DNA of 64,000 nt from Pseudarthrobacter phenanthrenivorans Sphe3 (GTDB lineage: Bacteria > Actinomycetota > Actinomycetes > Actinomycetales > Micrococcaceae). The stretch spans positions 310,001 through 374,000 of the forward strand of contig NC_015145.1 in NCBI RefSeq assembly GCF_000189535.1, given 5' to 3'. Of this stretch, positions 35,805 to 44,985 are shown piece by piece. The position numbers and the translations under genes are program-made. The stretch's first letter is position 1; every line of letters begins with the position of its first letter. Below the pieces are notes generated by a model, which was given only the letters and a program-made list of their open reading frames with translations, searched no databases and was not told the origin of the DNA.

Positions 35805-36293
35805 TCAGCTCCGGTTGTGGAGTCCATCAGCATCGAGTTCCACTGACGCTGTGATGAAGCGACCACACTGCTCGCCGAAGGGATAATCGGCCCTGGGGCG
35901 GAACTCGATGGTCCGGACCGGCAGCGCCGTCCCGTCCGCAACCGTTCCGGAAACCGTCACCATCATCGGGGATTCAGTCAGGGTTTCGAGCCACAACTGC
36001 CCCACCTTGGTGCCGTTGGGTGACGCCGTGGCGGAACACACCCCTTCATCGCAGCCCTGGTCGATCGACGTACTCCCCTCCCGAAGCTCCACGTCGTCCT
36101 CCGTGCAGGAGCCGTCCTGGCATGCCTTCAGGTGCAGGGCCGCAACCTGCGGAGCGTAGTCCGCCGGCACCGTCACCGAGACGGCCGTGGCTTGGGCGAT
36201 GGCAGGGCAGGGGGCCGCGCCGGGGCCGGGACCGCAGGCTGAGGCGAGTCCCGCCGTCGTAATCAGTGCCAAAAGCAGCCGCTGCCTGCGCAT
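35805..36293 (-). CDS. Hypothetical lipoprotein
   Basis: 162 residues. The signal peptide has lipobox LASAC with lipidated Cys20. The mature part contains further Cys pairs (LKACQDGSCTEDD, DQGCDEGVCSATA) that may form disulphides outside the membrane. It looks beta-rich, without an enzyme motif. TACGCT (36299-36304) lies 5 bases before the ATG, which suggests a leaderless mRNA. Function unknown. Confidence 0.7.
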   Translation of the reverse strand: MRRQRLLLALITTAGLASACGPGPGAAPCPAIAQATAVSVTVPADYAPQVAALHLKACQDGSCTEDDVELREGSTSIDQGCDEGVCSATASPNGTKVGQLWLETLTESPMMVTVSGTVADGTALPVRTIEFRPRADYPFGEQCGRFITASVELDADGLHNRS

Positions 36294-36400
36294 ACTTCAG
36301 CGTAGGACGCTGTTCCGGCGCAGCACCCGCCCAGCCTGAACTGATGCCTGCATTGTTATGGCCCTGCCGGCAATGACAGCCAAATGGTAATCGGCAATCC

Positions 36401-36832
36401 TCAGTCCACCGGGAAGACGCTGATGAACCACAGGGAGGCCAGGGCAAAGACGGCGAAGAACGGGACCGCGCATCCAAGCGTCGTGCGCGGGTTGGCCGAA
36501 ACCTGCCGGGAGTCATTGGGGTTGGCCGGGTTGTAGGCCACCTCGAGGGAGGTTCCCAGTATGGGTTTGCCGGCGGACGAAACCTCCGATTCGCCGGCAA
36601 ACAACGTGCCCTGCGGATCAGTGAACTGGTAGGTCGGGAAGAAGCGCCGGCGCCGGCTGGAACGGCCGCCGCCGTTCGTCCAGCCCGCCACGCTGCCGGT
36701 GACCGTGGCCTGGACCTTGGGCCACGATGCGACGAGTTGCTCCTCATGCCGGGTTTTGCGGACTGCATGAACCACCGCGAAGACGGCGGCCACCACGAAC
36801 AGCGCCCACACAATGTAGAGAATGATTTTCAT
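36401..36832 (-). CDS. DUF3592-family membrane protein
   Basis: 143 residues with GGGGGAAG directly upstream of the ATG. There are two transmembrane helices, at the N-terminus (IVWALFVVAAVFAVVHAV) and near the C-terminus (AVPFFAVFALASLWFI). Between them lies the DUF3592 extracytoplasmic beta domain (ATVTGSVAGW, PTYQFTDPQG, EVAYNPANPNDSR). The role of this family is unknown. It is downstream of mutY on the same strand. Confidence 0.78.
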   Translation of the reverse strand: MKIILYIVWALFVVAAVFAVVHAVRKTRHEEQLVASWPKVQATVTGSVAGWTNGGGRSSRRRRFFPTYQFTDPQGTLFAGESEVSSAGKPILGTSLEVAYNPANPNDSRQVSANPRTTLGCAVPFFAVFALASLWFISVFPVD

Positions 36833-36896
36833 GGCTTCCCCCGGTTCCAGTCACCAAGAAGTATGCCAGCCGGCGCAGCGTCTGCTCTGGCGCACG

Positions 36897-37909
36897 TTAG
36901 GCAGGAAGCCGGTATCCGCCGTCGTGCAGTTCCGCCAAACCGTCCGCAAGCAGTCCAGCCAGTGCCCGCTCCAGCTGCTCCGGGGCCGAGTTGAGGCGGT
37001 GGAGGGCAGCGAGCGGCACGCCGATTCCGGCCGGCGCGAACCCCAGGTCCGCGGGCTCGTGATGGAACATCTCGGCGGGCACGGGCTCCTCGGCAAGCCT
37101 CAGGACAGCAACTACCGCGCCGCGGACCTGGCGGTCGGTGCCGTGCCAGGCCTGGCCTTTAGGGATGTACGACGGCGGCGGCTCGCCTGCCGCGCGCCAG
37201 GCACAGAGGTCGTTGACCGGGCAGGCGCCGCACTTGGGTGCCCTTGCAGTGCACAGGAGCGCCCCGAGTTCCATGACCGCTGCGTTCCACCGGACAGAAG
37301 GGGCGTCGGCAGCCGGCAGGAGCGAGGCTGCCAACCGCATTTCCGCCGCGGTCAGGGCTGGGGCGGGGAGGGCTGTTCCTGAAACCAGCCGGGCGTGGAC
37401 GCGCCGGATATTGGTATCCACCACGGTTTCCCGCCGGCCGTAGGCGAAAGCTGCCACCGCTGCGGCCGTGTAGCTGCCCACCCCGGGGAGGGCCAGCAGC
37501 TCCGTGTAGGTATCCGGGACCTTACCCTTGTGCTTTTCAGTGATGGCTGCGGCGGCGGCATGAAGCCGGAGTGCCCGGCGCGGGTAACCCAGCCGGCCCC
37601 ACGACCGGACGGCTTCGCCTGCCGGCTCTCCCGCGAGCCCTGCCGGGGTGGGCCAGCGCTCCAGCCATTCGTGCCAGACGGGAAGCACCCGGACCACGGG
37701 CGTCTGCTGCAGCATGATCTCACTGACCAGGATGCCCCAGGGCGAACAGTCCGGCTCACGCCAGGGGAGGGGGCGGGCCGTTTCGGCGAACCAGGCGTTG
37801 ATCCGCTCGTGCAGCGTGTTGAGTTCCGCGGTCCCTCCGGCGGGGCCTGCGGGGCCGGCAGGAAGCGCGGAAAAGGCGGCAGTGGAGGATGCAGTGTCGA
37901 TGCCAACAC
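36897..37909 (-). CDS. mutY: A/G-specific adenine glycosylase MutY, start unresolved
   Basis: It removes adenine opposite 8-oxoguanine. The helix-hairpin-helix LPGVGSYTAAAV, the catalytic DTNIRRVHAR region and the 4Fe-4S ligands Cys-x6-Cys-x2-Cys-x5-Cys (CTARAPKCGACPVNDLC) are all present. Homology extends upstream of the first in-frame ATG (37715) through INAWFAETARPLPW and SPWGILVSEI, so 37715 cannot be the start. No ATG, GTG or TTG exists in this frame up to about 37960. GTG at 37909 opens the neighbouring frame and would join TAELNTLHERI if one base were gained between 37833 and 37909 (for example in the C run at 37833-37835). The 5' coordinate is therefore provisional. Confidence 0.85.
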
Positions 37910-38015
37910 TGTAATGGATGTGTTCCGGCCGGATGAAAACCGGATGTGACCAGATCGTTGGCGGCGCGGCGGCGTGGTGGTTAGCAGATGCGGGGCAGTT
38001 CCCTAGCCTAGAAGT

Positions 38016-38708
38016 ATGGGCAGGGAAGGCAATTCATCAGCACGCGGCGGGGCACCGGCATCCGGTTCCACCGCCGTCCGCAAGCCAAGTGCGGCAGTGT
38101 ACCGCCGCCGTCGGCTGTTTGTGGGCGGGGCGCTTCTGTTGGTCATCGCGCTGGTGACCGCCTTCGCAGTTGCCGGTGCATTCAGCGGAAAGTCGGAGCA
38201 GGCTTCCTCCACGGACCCCACGGCCGGGGCGACGGCGCCTGCCGGACCTTCGGACGGCGCGTCGCCATCTGCATCCGCGTCGGAACCTGCCGTCACGCCC
38301 ACACCGTCGGCAACGCCTGGATGCAACCAGAACCTGGTGACTGTTTCCGCGTCAACGGACAAGGCAGCATACGGGCCAGGGGAAAACCCGATGCTTACGC
38401 TCAAGGTAACCAATGGCGGCACCATGCCCTGTGAAGTCAATATCGGCACCTCCCAAATGGAGTTCCTGGTGACCAGCGGGGCAGACCGGATCTTTTCATC
38501 CCGGGACTGCCAGGCCAAGAGCGAGGACCTGGTGAAGGTGATCGCACCGGGTGCCAGCGAAACAGCCAACTTCCCCTGGCCCCGCAACCGGAGCGTCGAG
38601 GGCTGCCAGCCGGTGGAGGCCAAGCCGGGCGCCGGCGGCGCGTACTACATTTTCACGGCAAGGCTTGGCTCCAAGGCCAGCCCGAAGGCCGTTTTTCAGC
38701 TCCTCTAA
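38016..38708 (+). CDS. Hypothetical membrane-anchored protein with Ser/Thr/Pro-rich stalk
   Basis: 230 residues. A basic N-terminus is followed by one transmembrane helix (LFVGGALLLVIALVTAFAV, about 33-52), then a Ser/Ala/Pro/Thr-rich stalk (about 60-100). An extracellular Ig-like beta domain follows (LVTVSASTDKAAYGPGENPMLTLKV, in part) with three or four Cys. This pattern is common in actinobacterial surface proteins of unknown function. TAGCCT (38004-38009) lies 6 bases before the ATG, indicating a leaderless transcript. It is divergent from mutY and convergent with disA. Confidence 0.72.
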   Translation: MGREGNSSARGGAPASGSTAVRKPSAAVYRRRRLFVGGALLLVIALVTAFAVAGAFSGKSEQASSTDPTAGATAPAGPSDGASPSASASEPAVTPTPSATPGCNQNLVTVSASTDKAAYGPGENPMLTLKVTNGGTMPCEVNIGTSQMEFLVTSGADRIFSSRDCQAKSEDLVKVIAPGASETANFPWPRNRSVEGCQPVEAKPGAGGAYYIFTARLGSKASPKAVFQLL

Positions 38709-38782
38709 CATCGACTGCTCCGTAGATGCCGTTTTCAGCCTCCAAAAGGACGAATACGGAGCAACCGATGGAGGTTAGAGGA
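38701..38782. repeat. Long imperfect inverted repeat between convergent genes (possible bidirectional terminator)
   Basis: Paired arms, from outside in: TCCTCTAAC (38701-38709) with GTTAGAGGA (38774-38782), and TGCTCCGTA (38716-38724) with TACGGAGCA (38755-38763). A weaker GTTTT/AAAA pairing sits near the tip. The element includes the stop codons of both convergent genes (38016-38708 and disA). Confidence 0.7.
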
Positions 38783-39851
38783 AACGGTCCAGCAGGCTTG
38801 CTTCCGCCATCCGGCTGAGGCCCTCGCGCACGGTCCGCGCGCGCTGGTCGCCGATGCCGTCCACCGTCATCAGGTCGTCGATGGTCGCGGCCATGAGGAA
38901 CTGCAGCCCGCCGAAGTGGTCAACAAGGCGGTCCGCTACAGCTTTCGGGACTGCCTTGAGCCCGGACAGCAGGCGGTAGCCGCGGGGCTGGACCACGGCA
39001 TCAAGATTGGCTTCGCCGCCCGCGAATCCTACAATCCCGGATATCTTGCCCAGGTCGATGAGCTCGGTGGGGCCCAGGTTCACCAGCGCGCTGACGGCTT
39101 TCTCGATGTCCTCTGCGGAGGCGTTGGGGCTTGCATAGTCGCGGATGATGACGTCGCTGCCGGGGCCCCTGCCCACCGTCAGCTCGTCGAGCTGGAGCGA
39201 GAGGAGCCTGCCGTCCTCGCCCAGTTCCAGGACGTACTGCGAAATTTCCTCGGAGATGCGGCGGACCATCTCCTGGCGCTGCAGCGTCACGGCCACGTCC
39301 CGGACCGTCACCATTGCTTCGATTTCCAGTGCCGAGAGCGAGCTGGTGACCTGGTCCAGGCGCGAGCGGTAGCGCTCAAGGGTGGCGAGGGCCTGGTTTG
39401 CGCGGGCAAGGACCTTCTCCGAGCCCTCCAGGACATGGCGCAGGCCGTTGACGTACAGCGCGATAATCTGCATGGACTGGCTGACGGAGATGACGGGCAC
39501 GCCGGTCTGGATGGCTACGCGTTCGGCTGTGCGGTGCCGGGTGCCGGACTCCTGGGTCTCGATGCTGGAATCGGGGACCAGCTGGACGGCCGCGCGGAGG
39601 ATGTTGCCGGCGTCCTTGTCACAGATGATGGCGCCGTCCATTTTGGCGAGCTCGCGGAGGCGGGTCGGTGAGAAGTCGATGCCGATGTCGAAACCGCCGG
39701 AGCAGATGGAGTCGATGGTGCGGTCCGAGCCCAGGACGATCAGCGCTCCGGTCCGTCCCCGCAGGATCCGCTCGAGGCCGTCGCGGAGGGGAGTGCCGGG
39801 AGCCACCCTGCCCAGGGTTGCCCTGAGTGATTCTTCGGGGCTCCGCGCCAT
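38775..39851 (-). CDS. disA: DNA integrity scanning protein, diadenylate cyclase
   Basis: 358 residues from ATG at 39851, chosen because AAGGGA lies 6-8 bases upstream; a TTG 15 bases earlier is less likely. It makes c-di-AMP from two ATP and scans DNA for lesions. The cyclase motifs DGA (72-74) and RHR (105-107, in ESGTRHRTAE) are intact, followed by the helical spine (about 150-290) and C-terminal helix-hairpin-helix DNA-binding repeats (VDGIGDQRARTVREGL). It is near mutY, as in Mycobacterium, but separated from radA by 15 kb. Confidence 0.95.
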   Translation of the reverse strand: MARSPEESLRATLGRVAPGTPLRDGLERILRGRTGALIVLGSDRTIDSICSGGFDIGIDFSPTRLRELAKMDGAIICDKDAGNILRAAVQLVPDSSIETQESGTRHRTAERVAIQTGVPVISVSQSMQIIALYVNGLRHVLEGSEKVLARANQALATLERYRSRLDQVTSSLSALEIEAMVTVRDVAVTLQRQEMVRRISEEISQYVLELGEDGRLLSLQLDELTVGRGPGSDVIIRDYASPNASAEDIEKAVSALVNLGPTELIDLGKISGIVGFAGGEANLDAVVQPRGYRLLSGLKAVPKAVADRLVDHFGGLQFLMAATIDDLMTVDGIGDQRARTVREGLSRMAEASLLDRFL

Positions 39852-40272
39852 AGATGTTCCCTTCAAAGGTGCGGACCGCCGCCCGCAAGAATGCCGGCTT
39901 CAGCAGGTTGCCGGCAGGACCAGAAAATGCTCTGTTTCCCGCAAGCTCAATGATAGGGGTAAGGAATGCCGTCTTCCGCACCAGCAAGCCCTAAAGTGCC
40001 CCGTTAGGGGGTGTGGCGGAAGGGCTCAGGAACGCGTTCGACGGCGGGCGGCAGCAGGGCATTTTGCGGCATCTCGCGTTGCTGTCCCGCCCCGCCCGGG
40101 ACGCCCGGAGCCGCTCCCGCCCCCGAGCCTGCGACTCGTGATTTCGTTTTCGACGCGCGCGTTCGACTGCGCGGCCCGTATTCCCGGTGCGTCAACGAAT
40201 ATGCGGGTCGGAACTGAATAAGGGCGTCGCAGGTACGCGCAACTTCAGCACGGGCATTTCGTTCCTGCTTAC
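39852..40272. other. Gene-poor, palindrome-rich spacer upstream of disA
   Basis: About 420 bases without a supportable gene. It contains a repeated GCGTTCGAC (40034-40042 and 40159-40167) and a near-palindromic run of alternating CG around 40150-40167. There are several very GC-rich segments (40080-40130). ORFs here have no ribosome site and no protein-like composition. It may be a decayed gene or an intergenic repeat; the disA promoter should lie in the first 100 bases. Confidence 0.45.
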
Positions 40273-40488
40273 TCAGCGCTTCCGCTCCCGCAGCATCCGC
40301 TCCAGATCGCGGCTCACCTTGGACAGCGAGGCGGCCCGGAGCGCCTTTTGCTCGGCGGGAGTCTGGGTGCCACGCCGCGGGCGCTCAACTGCGTTCCCGC
40401 GCGAATCAGGATCCTGCACCCTGGCGGGTGCCAAGCCCGTGGCCAAGGGATCGAAGAACAGGTTGCCGGAAAAAGAAAGACCCTGCAC
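40273..40488 (-). CDS. Hypothetical basic protein, 71 aa
   Basis: GTG at 40488 with AAAGGA about 11 bases upstream. The C-terminal half is a charged helix (LSKVSRDLERMLRERKR), likely amphipathic. The N-terminal half contains GLSFSGNLFFDPLATGLAP. No family was recognised. The same frame continues upstream to an in-frame TGA at 40495-40497 that ends a 19-residue ORF starting at 40554. This could therefore be a downstream cistron of a leader ORF, or the larger part of one gene of about 93 codons interrupted by a stop. Confidence 0.45.
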   Translation of the reverse strand: MQGLSFSGNLFFDPLATGLAPARVQDPDSRGNAVERPRRGTQTPAEQKALRAASLSKVSRDLERMLRERKR

Positions 40489-40494
40489 TGCCGC

Positions 40495-40554
40495 TCAGAT
40501 CCTTTCAGCGTGGCGCAGGTGGCATTCGCGCGCGGGGTTGCCGAAGGTGATCAT
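40495..40554 (-). CDS. 19-codon leaderless ORF preceding the 71-aa gene
   Basis: ATG at 40554 is preceded at 6 bases by TAGCGT (40561-40566), the leaderless promoter pattern of this window. The peptide contains Cys and two His (NPARECHLRHAERI) and ends at TGA, 6 bases before the GTG of the 71-residue ORF in the same frame. Its last codons hold the AAAGGA that could act as the ribosome site for that ORF. It may be a leader peptide or the N-terminus of an interrupted gene. Confidence 0.35.
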   Translation of the reverse strand: MITFGNPARECHLRHAERI

Positions 40555-40750
40555 GCGGTCACGCTAACCGGAAGTCGTTTCACGGCCTTGAACGTCCGGT
40601 TTCACGGGCGTTAAGCGGACTCCGCGGCCGGTTTGGAGCCCTGCGATAAACTGGAACCTGGCTGTTTGCCAGCCCGATTCTTGCAGGCCCCCACGCCGCA
40701 GTGCCTCAAAGGCAGCGCCGGGCAGTCCCAACCGCAGCGAAAGTAGCACC

Positions 40751-42365
40751 GTGTCCCAAGATGTCCTGACCCCCGCCCGGATCTCCGGTATCCACAAAGA
40801 GGCGGGCCGGCGCCGGACCTTTGCTGTCATCTCCCACCCTGACGCCGGCAAGTCCACCCTCACCGAGGCGCTGGCCCTGCATGCGAAAGTGATCGGCACG
40901 GCCGGAGCCTCCAGCGGCAAGGCCAACCGCAAGGAGACCGTGTCCGACTGGATGCAGATGGAGAAGGACCGCGGCATCTCCATCAGCTCGGCGGCGTTGC
41001 AGTTCTCCTACCGGGACACCGTCATCAACCTCCTGGACACCCCCGGCCACGCCGACTTCTCGGAGGACACCTACCGGGTGCTGGCCGCCGTCGACTGCGC
41101 TGTGATGCTGGTGGACGCCGCCAAGGGCCTGGAAACCCAGACCATGAAACTTTTCGAGGTCTGCAAGCAGCGGAACCTGCCGATCATCACAGTCATCAAC
41201 AAGTGGGACCGGCCCGGGCTGGACGCGCTGGCCCTGATGGACGAAATCACCGAACGCACCGGCCTGCAGCCCATGCCCCTGACCTGGGCCGTGGGGATTT
41301 CCGGCGACTTCCGCGGCGTCTGGGACCTGCGCAACGACCGCTTCGCCCGGTTCCAGCGCAACAATGCCGGTGCGCAGATCGCCCTCACGGAGTACTTCAC
41401 GCCGGAGGAAGCCGCCGAAAGCCAGGGCAGCAACTGGACTGACGCCGTGGATGAAGCCGGCCTGGTGATCGAGTCGAACCTGGAGTTCGACGTCGAGGCC
41501 TTCCACGCAGGCAAGGCCACCCCCATCCTGTTCAGCTCCGCCGCCCTCAACTTCGGCGTCAAGGAACTGCTGGACGCCCTGGTGGACTTCGCCCCGCCCG
41601 CAGCTCCACGCCCGGACGTTGACGGCAACCCGCGGCCCGTTGAATCCCCGTTCTCCGGCTTCGTTTTCAAGGTCCAGGCAGGCATGAACAAGGCGCACCG
41701 GGACCACGTGGCCTTCATCCGTGTCTGCTCCGGTGTCTTCGAGCGCGGCATGGTGGTTACGCAGACCCGCACCGGCAAGTCGTTCGCCACCAAGTATGCC
41801 CAGCAGGTGTTCGGCCGGGAACGCGAAGTGATCGACGAGGCCTACCCGGGCGACGTCGTGGGCCTGGTCAACGCGTCCTCCCTCCGCGTGGGGGACAGCC
41901 TCTTCCTTGAGGGCCCGGTGGAATACCCGGCCATCCCGCTGTTCGCCCCTGAGCACTTCCAGGTGGCGCGCTCCAAGGACCCCAGCAAGTTCAAGCAGTT
42001 CCGCCGCGGCATCGAACAGCTGGAACACGAGGGCGTCATCCAGGTGCTCCGCTCGGACGTCCGCGGCGACCAGGCTCCGGTGCTTGCCGCCGTCGGGCCC
42101 ATGCAGTTCGAAGTGGTGGAGGACCGCATGGCGCATGACTTCAGCGCGCCCATGCGCCTGGAGCGCCTGCCCTACTCCCTGGCAAGGATTTCGACGGCGG
42201 ACGCCATGCCTGCGCTGGCCAATGTGCCGGGCGCTGAGGTGCTTTTGCGGTCCGACGGCGAATACCTCGCCCTGTTCAACGACGTCTGGGCGCTCCGCCG
42301 CATTGAAAAGAACCACCCGGACCTCACCCTCGTGCCCATCGGCACGCACAACCCCCGCAAAGTAG
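40751..42365 (+). CDS. prfC: Peptide chain release factor 3, probable 1-nt frameshift at the C-terminus
   Basis: A GTPase that recycles RF1/RF2 from the ribosome. GTP motifs G1 HPDAGKST (29-36), DTPGHADF and NKWDRPG are clear. The RF3-specific C-terminal domain follows (SSLRVGDSLFLEGPVEYPAIPLF, GPMQFEVVEDRM). As written, the frame runs past the expected end into the next gene, to 42508, adding about 48 Arg-rich residues unlike any RF3. Removing one base from the C run at 42352-42356 ends the protein at TAG 42363-42365, six bases before the next ATG. I give that end as the likely true one. Confidence 0.92.
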
Positions 42366-42371
42366 GCCGAC

Positions 42372-43601
42372 ATGACCGCATCACAACCGCGCGCGCTGGT
42401 CACCGGCGTCGGGACCATAAATCCGCTGGGTGCCTCGGTGCCCGAAACCTGGGCCGAGCTGACTGCCGGCAAGTCCGGCATCGCCCCACTCGAGGAAGCG
42501 TGGGCTGAACAGCTGCCGGTGAAGATGGCCGGACAGGTTACTGCCGACCTTTCCGGGCATTTGAGTACCCGCGAGATGAAACGCATGGACCGCTGCGGAC
42601 AGCTCGCACTCATTGCCGCCCGGGAAGCCTGGAATCAGGCGGGGGCCCCTGAAGTGGACCCCGAGCGTTTCGCCGTGGTGATCGGCTCCGCGTATGGCGG
42701 GCTCGGTTCCACCATCGAACAGGACCGGACCCTTGCCGAATCCGGACCCCGAAAGGTTTCGCCGCATACCCTCACCAGGCTCATGGTCAACGGGCCCGCG
42801 GCCTGGGTCTCCATCGACCTCGGTGCCCGTGGCGGCGCCCGGACGCCGGTGAGCGCGTGTGCCTCCGGGGCTGAGGCGATTGTCCAGGCAGCCGAGATGA
42901 TCCGCTCAGGAGCGGCCGACGTGGTGATTGCCGGCGGTGTGGACGCCTCTGTGAATGACCTGGTGATCACCGGGTTCTCCCAGATCCGCGCGCTGTCCAC
43001 CCGCAACGAAGATCCGCAGCGGGCATCGCGCCCGTTCGACGGCGGACGTGACGGATTTGTGCTGGCAGAGGGCGCCGGGATTGTGGTGCTCGAGAGCGAA
43101 GAGCACGCCCGCGCCCGCGGCGCCGAAGTGCTGGGCGCGGTTGCCGGTGGATCGGTGACCTCCGATGCGAACGATATTGTTGCCGCCGATCCCGCCATGC
43201 AGCGACGGGTGATGCAGAAGGCCCTCGAATCCGCCGGCATGGCCGCCGAAGACATCGGCTTTGTGCACGCCCACGCCACGTCCACCCCCGTGGGCGACAG
43301 GCTTGAGGGGCAGGCCATCAATGCCATCTTCGGCTCCGGCATTCCCGTCACCTCCACCAAGGGCCACACCGGCCACCTGCTGGGCGGCGCCGGCGCGCTG
43401 GCCGCCGTCGTGGTGGTGGAAGCGCTCCGCACCGGAATGCTTCCTGGAACCCTCAACGTCCAGGAACTGGACCCGGAAGTGCACCTCAATGTCGTCACCG
43501 AAGCCGTCCGCCACCTCCCGCCGGAGAACGCCCCGGCCGGGCTGGTGAACGCCTTCGGCTTCGGCGGGCACAGCGTTGCTTTGGTGATCACCGGCGCCTG
43601 A
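42372..43601 (+). CDS. Beta-ketoacyl-ACP synthase II (FabF-like)
   Basis: 409 residues with the thiolase fold. The catalytic Cys163 lies in VSACASGAEA, and His residues in HAHATSTPVGD and KGHTGHLLGG complete the Cys-His-His triad of elongating ketosynthases. It condenses malonyl-ACP with an acyl chain in fatty-acid synthesis. No acyl-carrier-protein or other fab gene is next to it, so it is probably an extra FabF copy. It may serve membrane adjustment or a special acyl product. It follows prfC closely and is convergent with the glucarate operon, with no spacer between the stop codons. Confidence 0.9.
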   Translation: MTASQPRALVTGVGTINPLGASVPETWAELTAGKSGIAPLEEAWAEQLPVKMAGQVTADLSGHLSTREMKRMDRCGQLALIAAREAWNQAGAPEVDPERFAVVIGSAYGGLGSTIEQDRTLAESGPRKVSPHTLTRLMVNGPAAWVSIDLGARGGARTPVSACASGAEAIVQAAEMIRSGAADVVIAGGVDASVNDLVITGFSQIRALSTRNEDPQRASRPFDGGRDGFVLAEGAGIVVLESEEHARARGAEVLGAVAGGSVTSDANDIVAADPAMQRRVMQKALESAGMAAEDIGFVHAHATSTPVGDRLEGQAINAIFGSGIPVTSTKGHTGHLLGGAGALAAVVVVEALRTGMLPGTLNVQELDPEVHLNVVTEAVRHLPPENAPAGLVNAFGFGGHSVALVITGA

Positions 43602-44953
43602 CTACGCCAGAACGCCGGAACCGGTGCCTGCACGGTAACGTCCCCGGTATCGACGGCCGGTTCTGCGCTGCGGCGCTCCTTGAGGAAGTACACCAGGCCA
43701 GCGGCGATGGTCGAGGCGGCGGCCAGCGCGAACAGGCCCGGAATGACGCTGCCGGTCTGCTCCTTGATGATGCCGAAGCCGAACGGCGCCACGAAGCCGC
43801 CCAGGTTTCCCAGCGAGTTGATGATGGCGATGGCCGGGGCCAGCACCATGGGGTGCAGGCCTGACTGCGGGATGGTCCAGAACAGCGGGGATGCGCTCTT
43901 GAAGCCCATCGCGGCGATGGCCAGGAACACCAGCGCCATCACCGGCGACGCGATGGCTGCCGCAAAGGTTCCGACGGCGGCGACCAGCAGGGCAACCGCC
44001 AGCAGCGGCTTCTTTGACCTGGCCTTGTCCTGCAGCTTCGCCGCGAAGTACATGGCGAATACGGCACAGACCCAGGGGATGGAGGAGAGGAAACCGACAG
44101 TGAGGTCGGTGGTGCCGGGGATCTGCTTGATGATGCTGGGGAGCCAGAACGTGTTGGCGTAGATGGACAGCTGCACGGAGAAGTAGATGCCGCACAGCAG
44201 CAGGATCTGCGGGTTGAGCAGCATCTTCCAGCGGTTCACCTTGCCGCCCCCTGCCGGGGTGTGCTGCGCGTCCTCAGCAGCGATGGTGCGGGTCAGGGCG
44301 TCCTTTTCCGCGGCGGAAAGCCATTTCGCGTCCTTGATCCTGGCATCCAGGACAAAGAACACTGCGAAACCGACCACCACAGACAGGGCGCCCTCAAAGC
44401 CGAAGAGCCACTGCCAGCCGCGCAGGCCGAGCGCGCCGTGGAGGCTGAGGAGCATGCCGGCGATGGGGCCGGAAATTGCGGCGGCAATGGAGGAGCCGGC
44501 AATGAAGATCGCAGTGGCCTTGCCGCGTTGGCCTGCCGGGACCCAGCGGGCGAAGTAGAAAATGACGGCGGGGAAGAAGCCGGCCTCGGCGGCGCCCAGC
44601 AGGAAGCGCAGCACGTAGAACATGGTTTCGTTCTGCACGAAAGCCATCAGGAAGGAGACCGTGCCCCAGCTGACCATGATCCTGGTCAGCCATACTTTGG
44701 CGCCGTACTTTTCCATCATCACGTTGCTTGGGAGTTCGAAGATGGCGTAGGCGATGAAGAACAGTCCCGCCCCAAACCCGTAGGCGGCGGCACCGATGCC
44801 CACATCAGCCTGCAGGTGGTCCTGCGCGTAACCGATGTTGGAGCGGTTGAGCTGGTTGCAGACCAGCATCACCAGCATGATGGGCAGCACGCGCTTGAAG
44901 AACTTCTTCGTGGCCGAGGCCACGTCCGAGACAGCATTGTCCACAGACATCAT
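43602..44953 (-). CDS. MFS anion:cation symporter, probable D-glucarate importer, frameshifted near the C-terminus
   Basis: About 450 residues. There are twelve helices, with family marks NQLNRSNIGYAQDHLQ (helix 1), the ELPSNVMMEKYGAKVWLTR loop and RFLLGAAEAGFFPAV, as in glucarate/galactarate and phthalate permeases (ACS family). As written, the frame does not stop but runs 966 bases antisense through the ketosynthase gene to 42635. One extra base near 43615-43620 would end it at TAG 43602-43604, immediately beside the ketosynthase stop. It is the last gene of the glucarate operon, after gudD. AAGGAAAC precedes ATG at 44953; a second ATG follows directly. Confidence 0.85.
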
Positions 44954-44985
44954 TGAATGTTTCCTTAGGGGATTGGATAACGCAG

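Noticed and set aside
39990..40270. ORFs on both strands in the GC-rich spacer upstream of disA
   Set aside because: They lack ribosome sites or leaderless promoter elements and have the skewed Arg/Pro/Ala composition of chance frames in GC-rich DNA.
42366..42508. 48-residue Arg-rich tail of release factor 3
   Set aside because: It overlaps the ketosynthase gene, is unlike any RF3 C-terminus and disappears when one C is removed at 42352-42356.
42635..43601. Extension of the glucarate MFS protein through the antisense of the ketosynthase gene
   Set aside because: The residues are low-complexity antisense of a conserved gene. A one-base correction ends the MFS protein at 43602.
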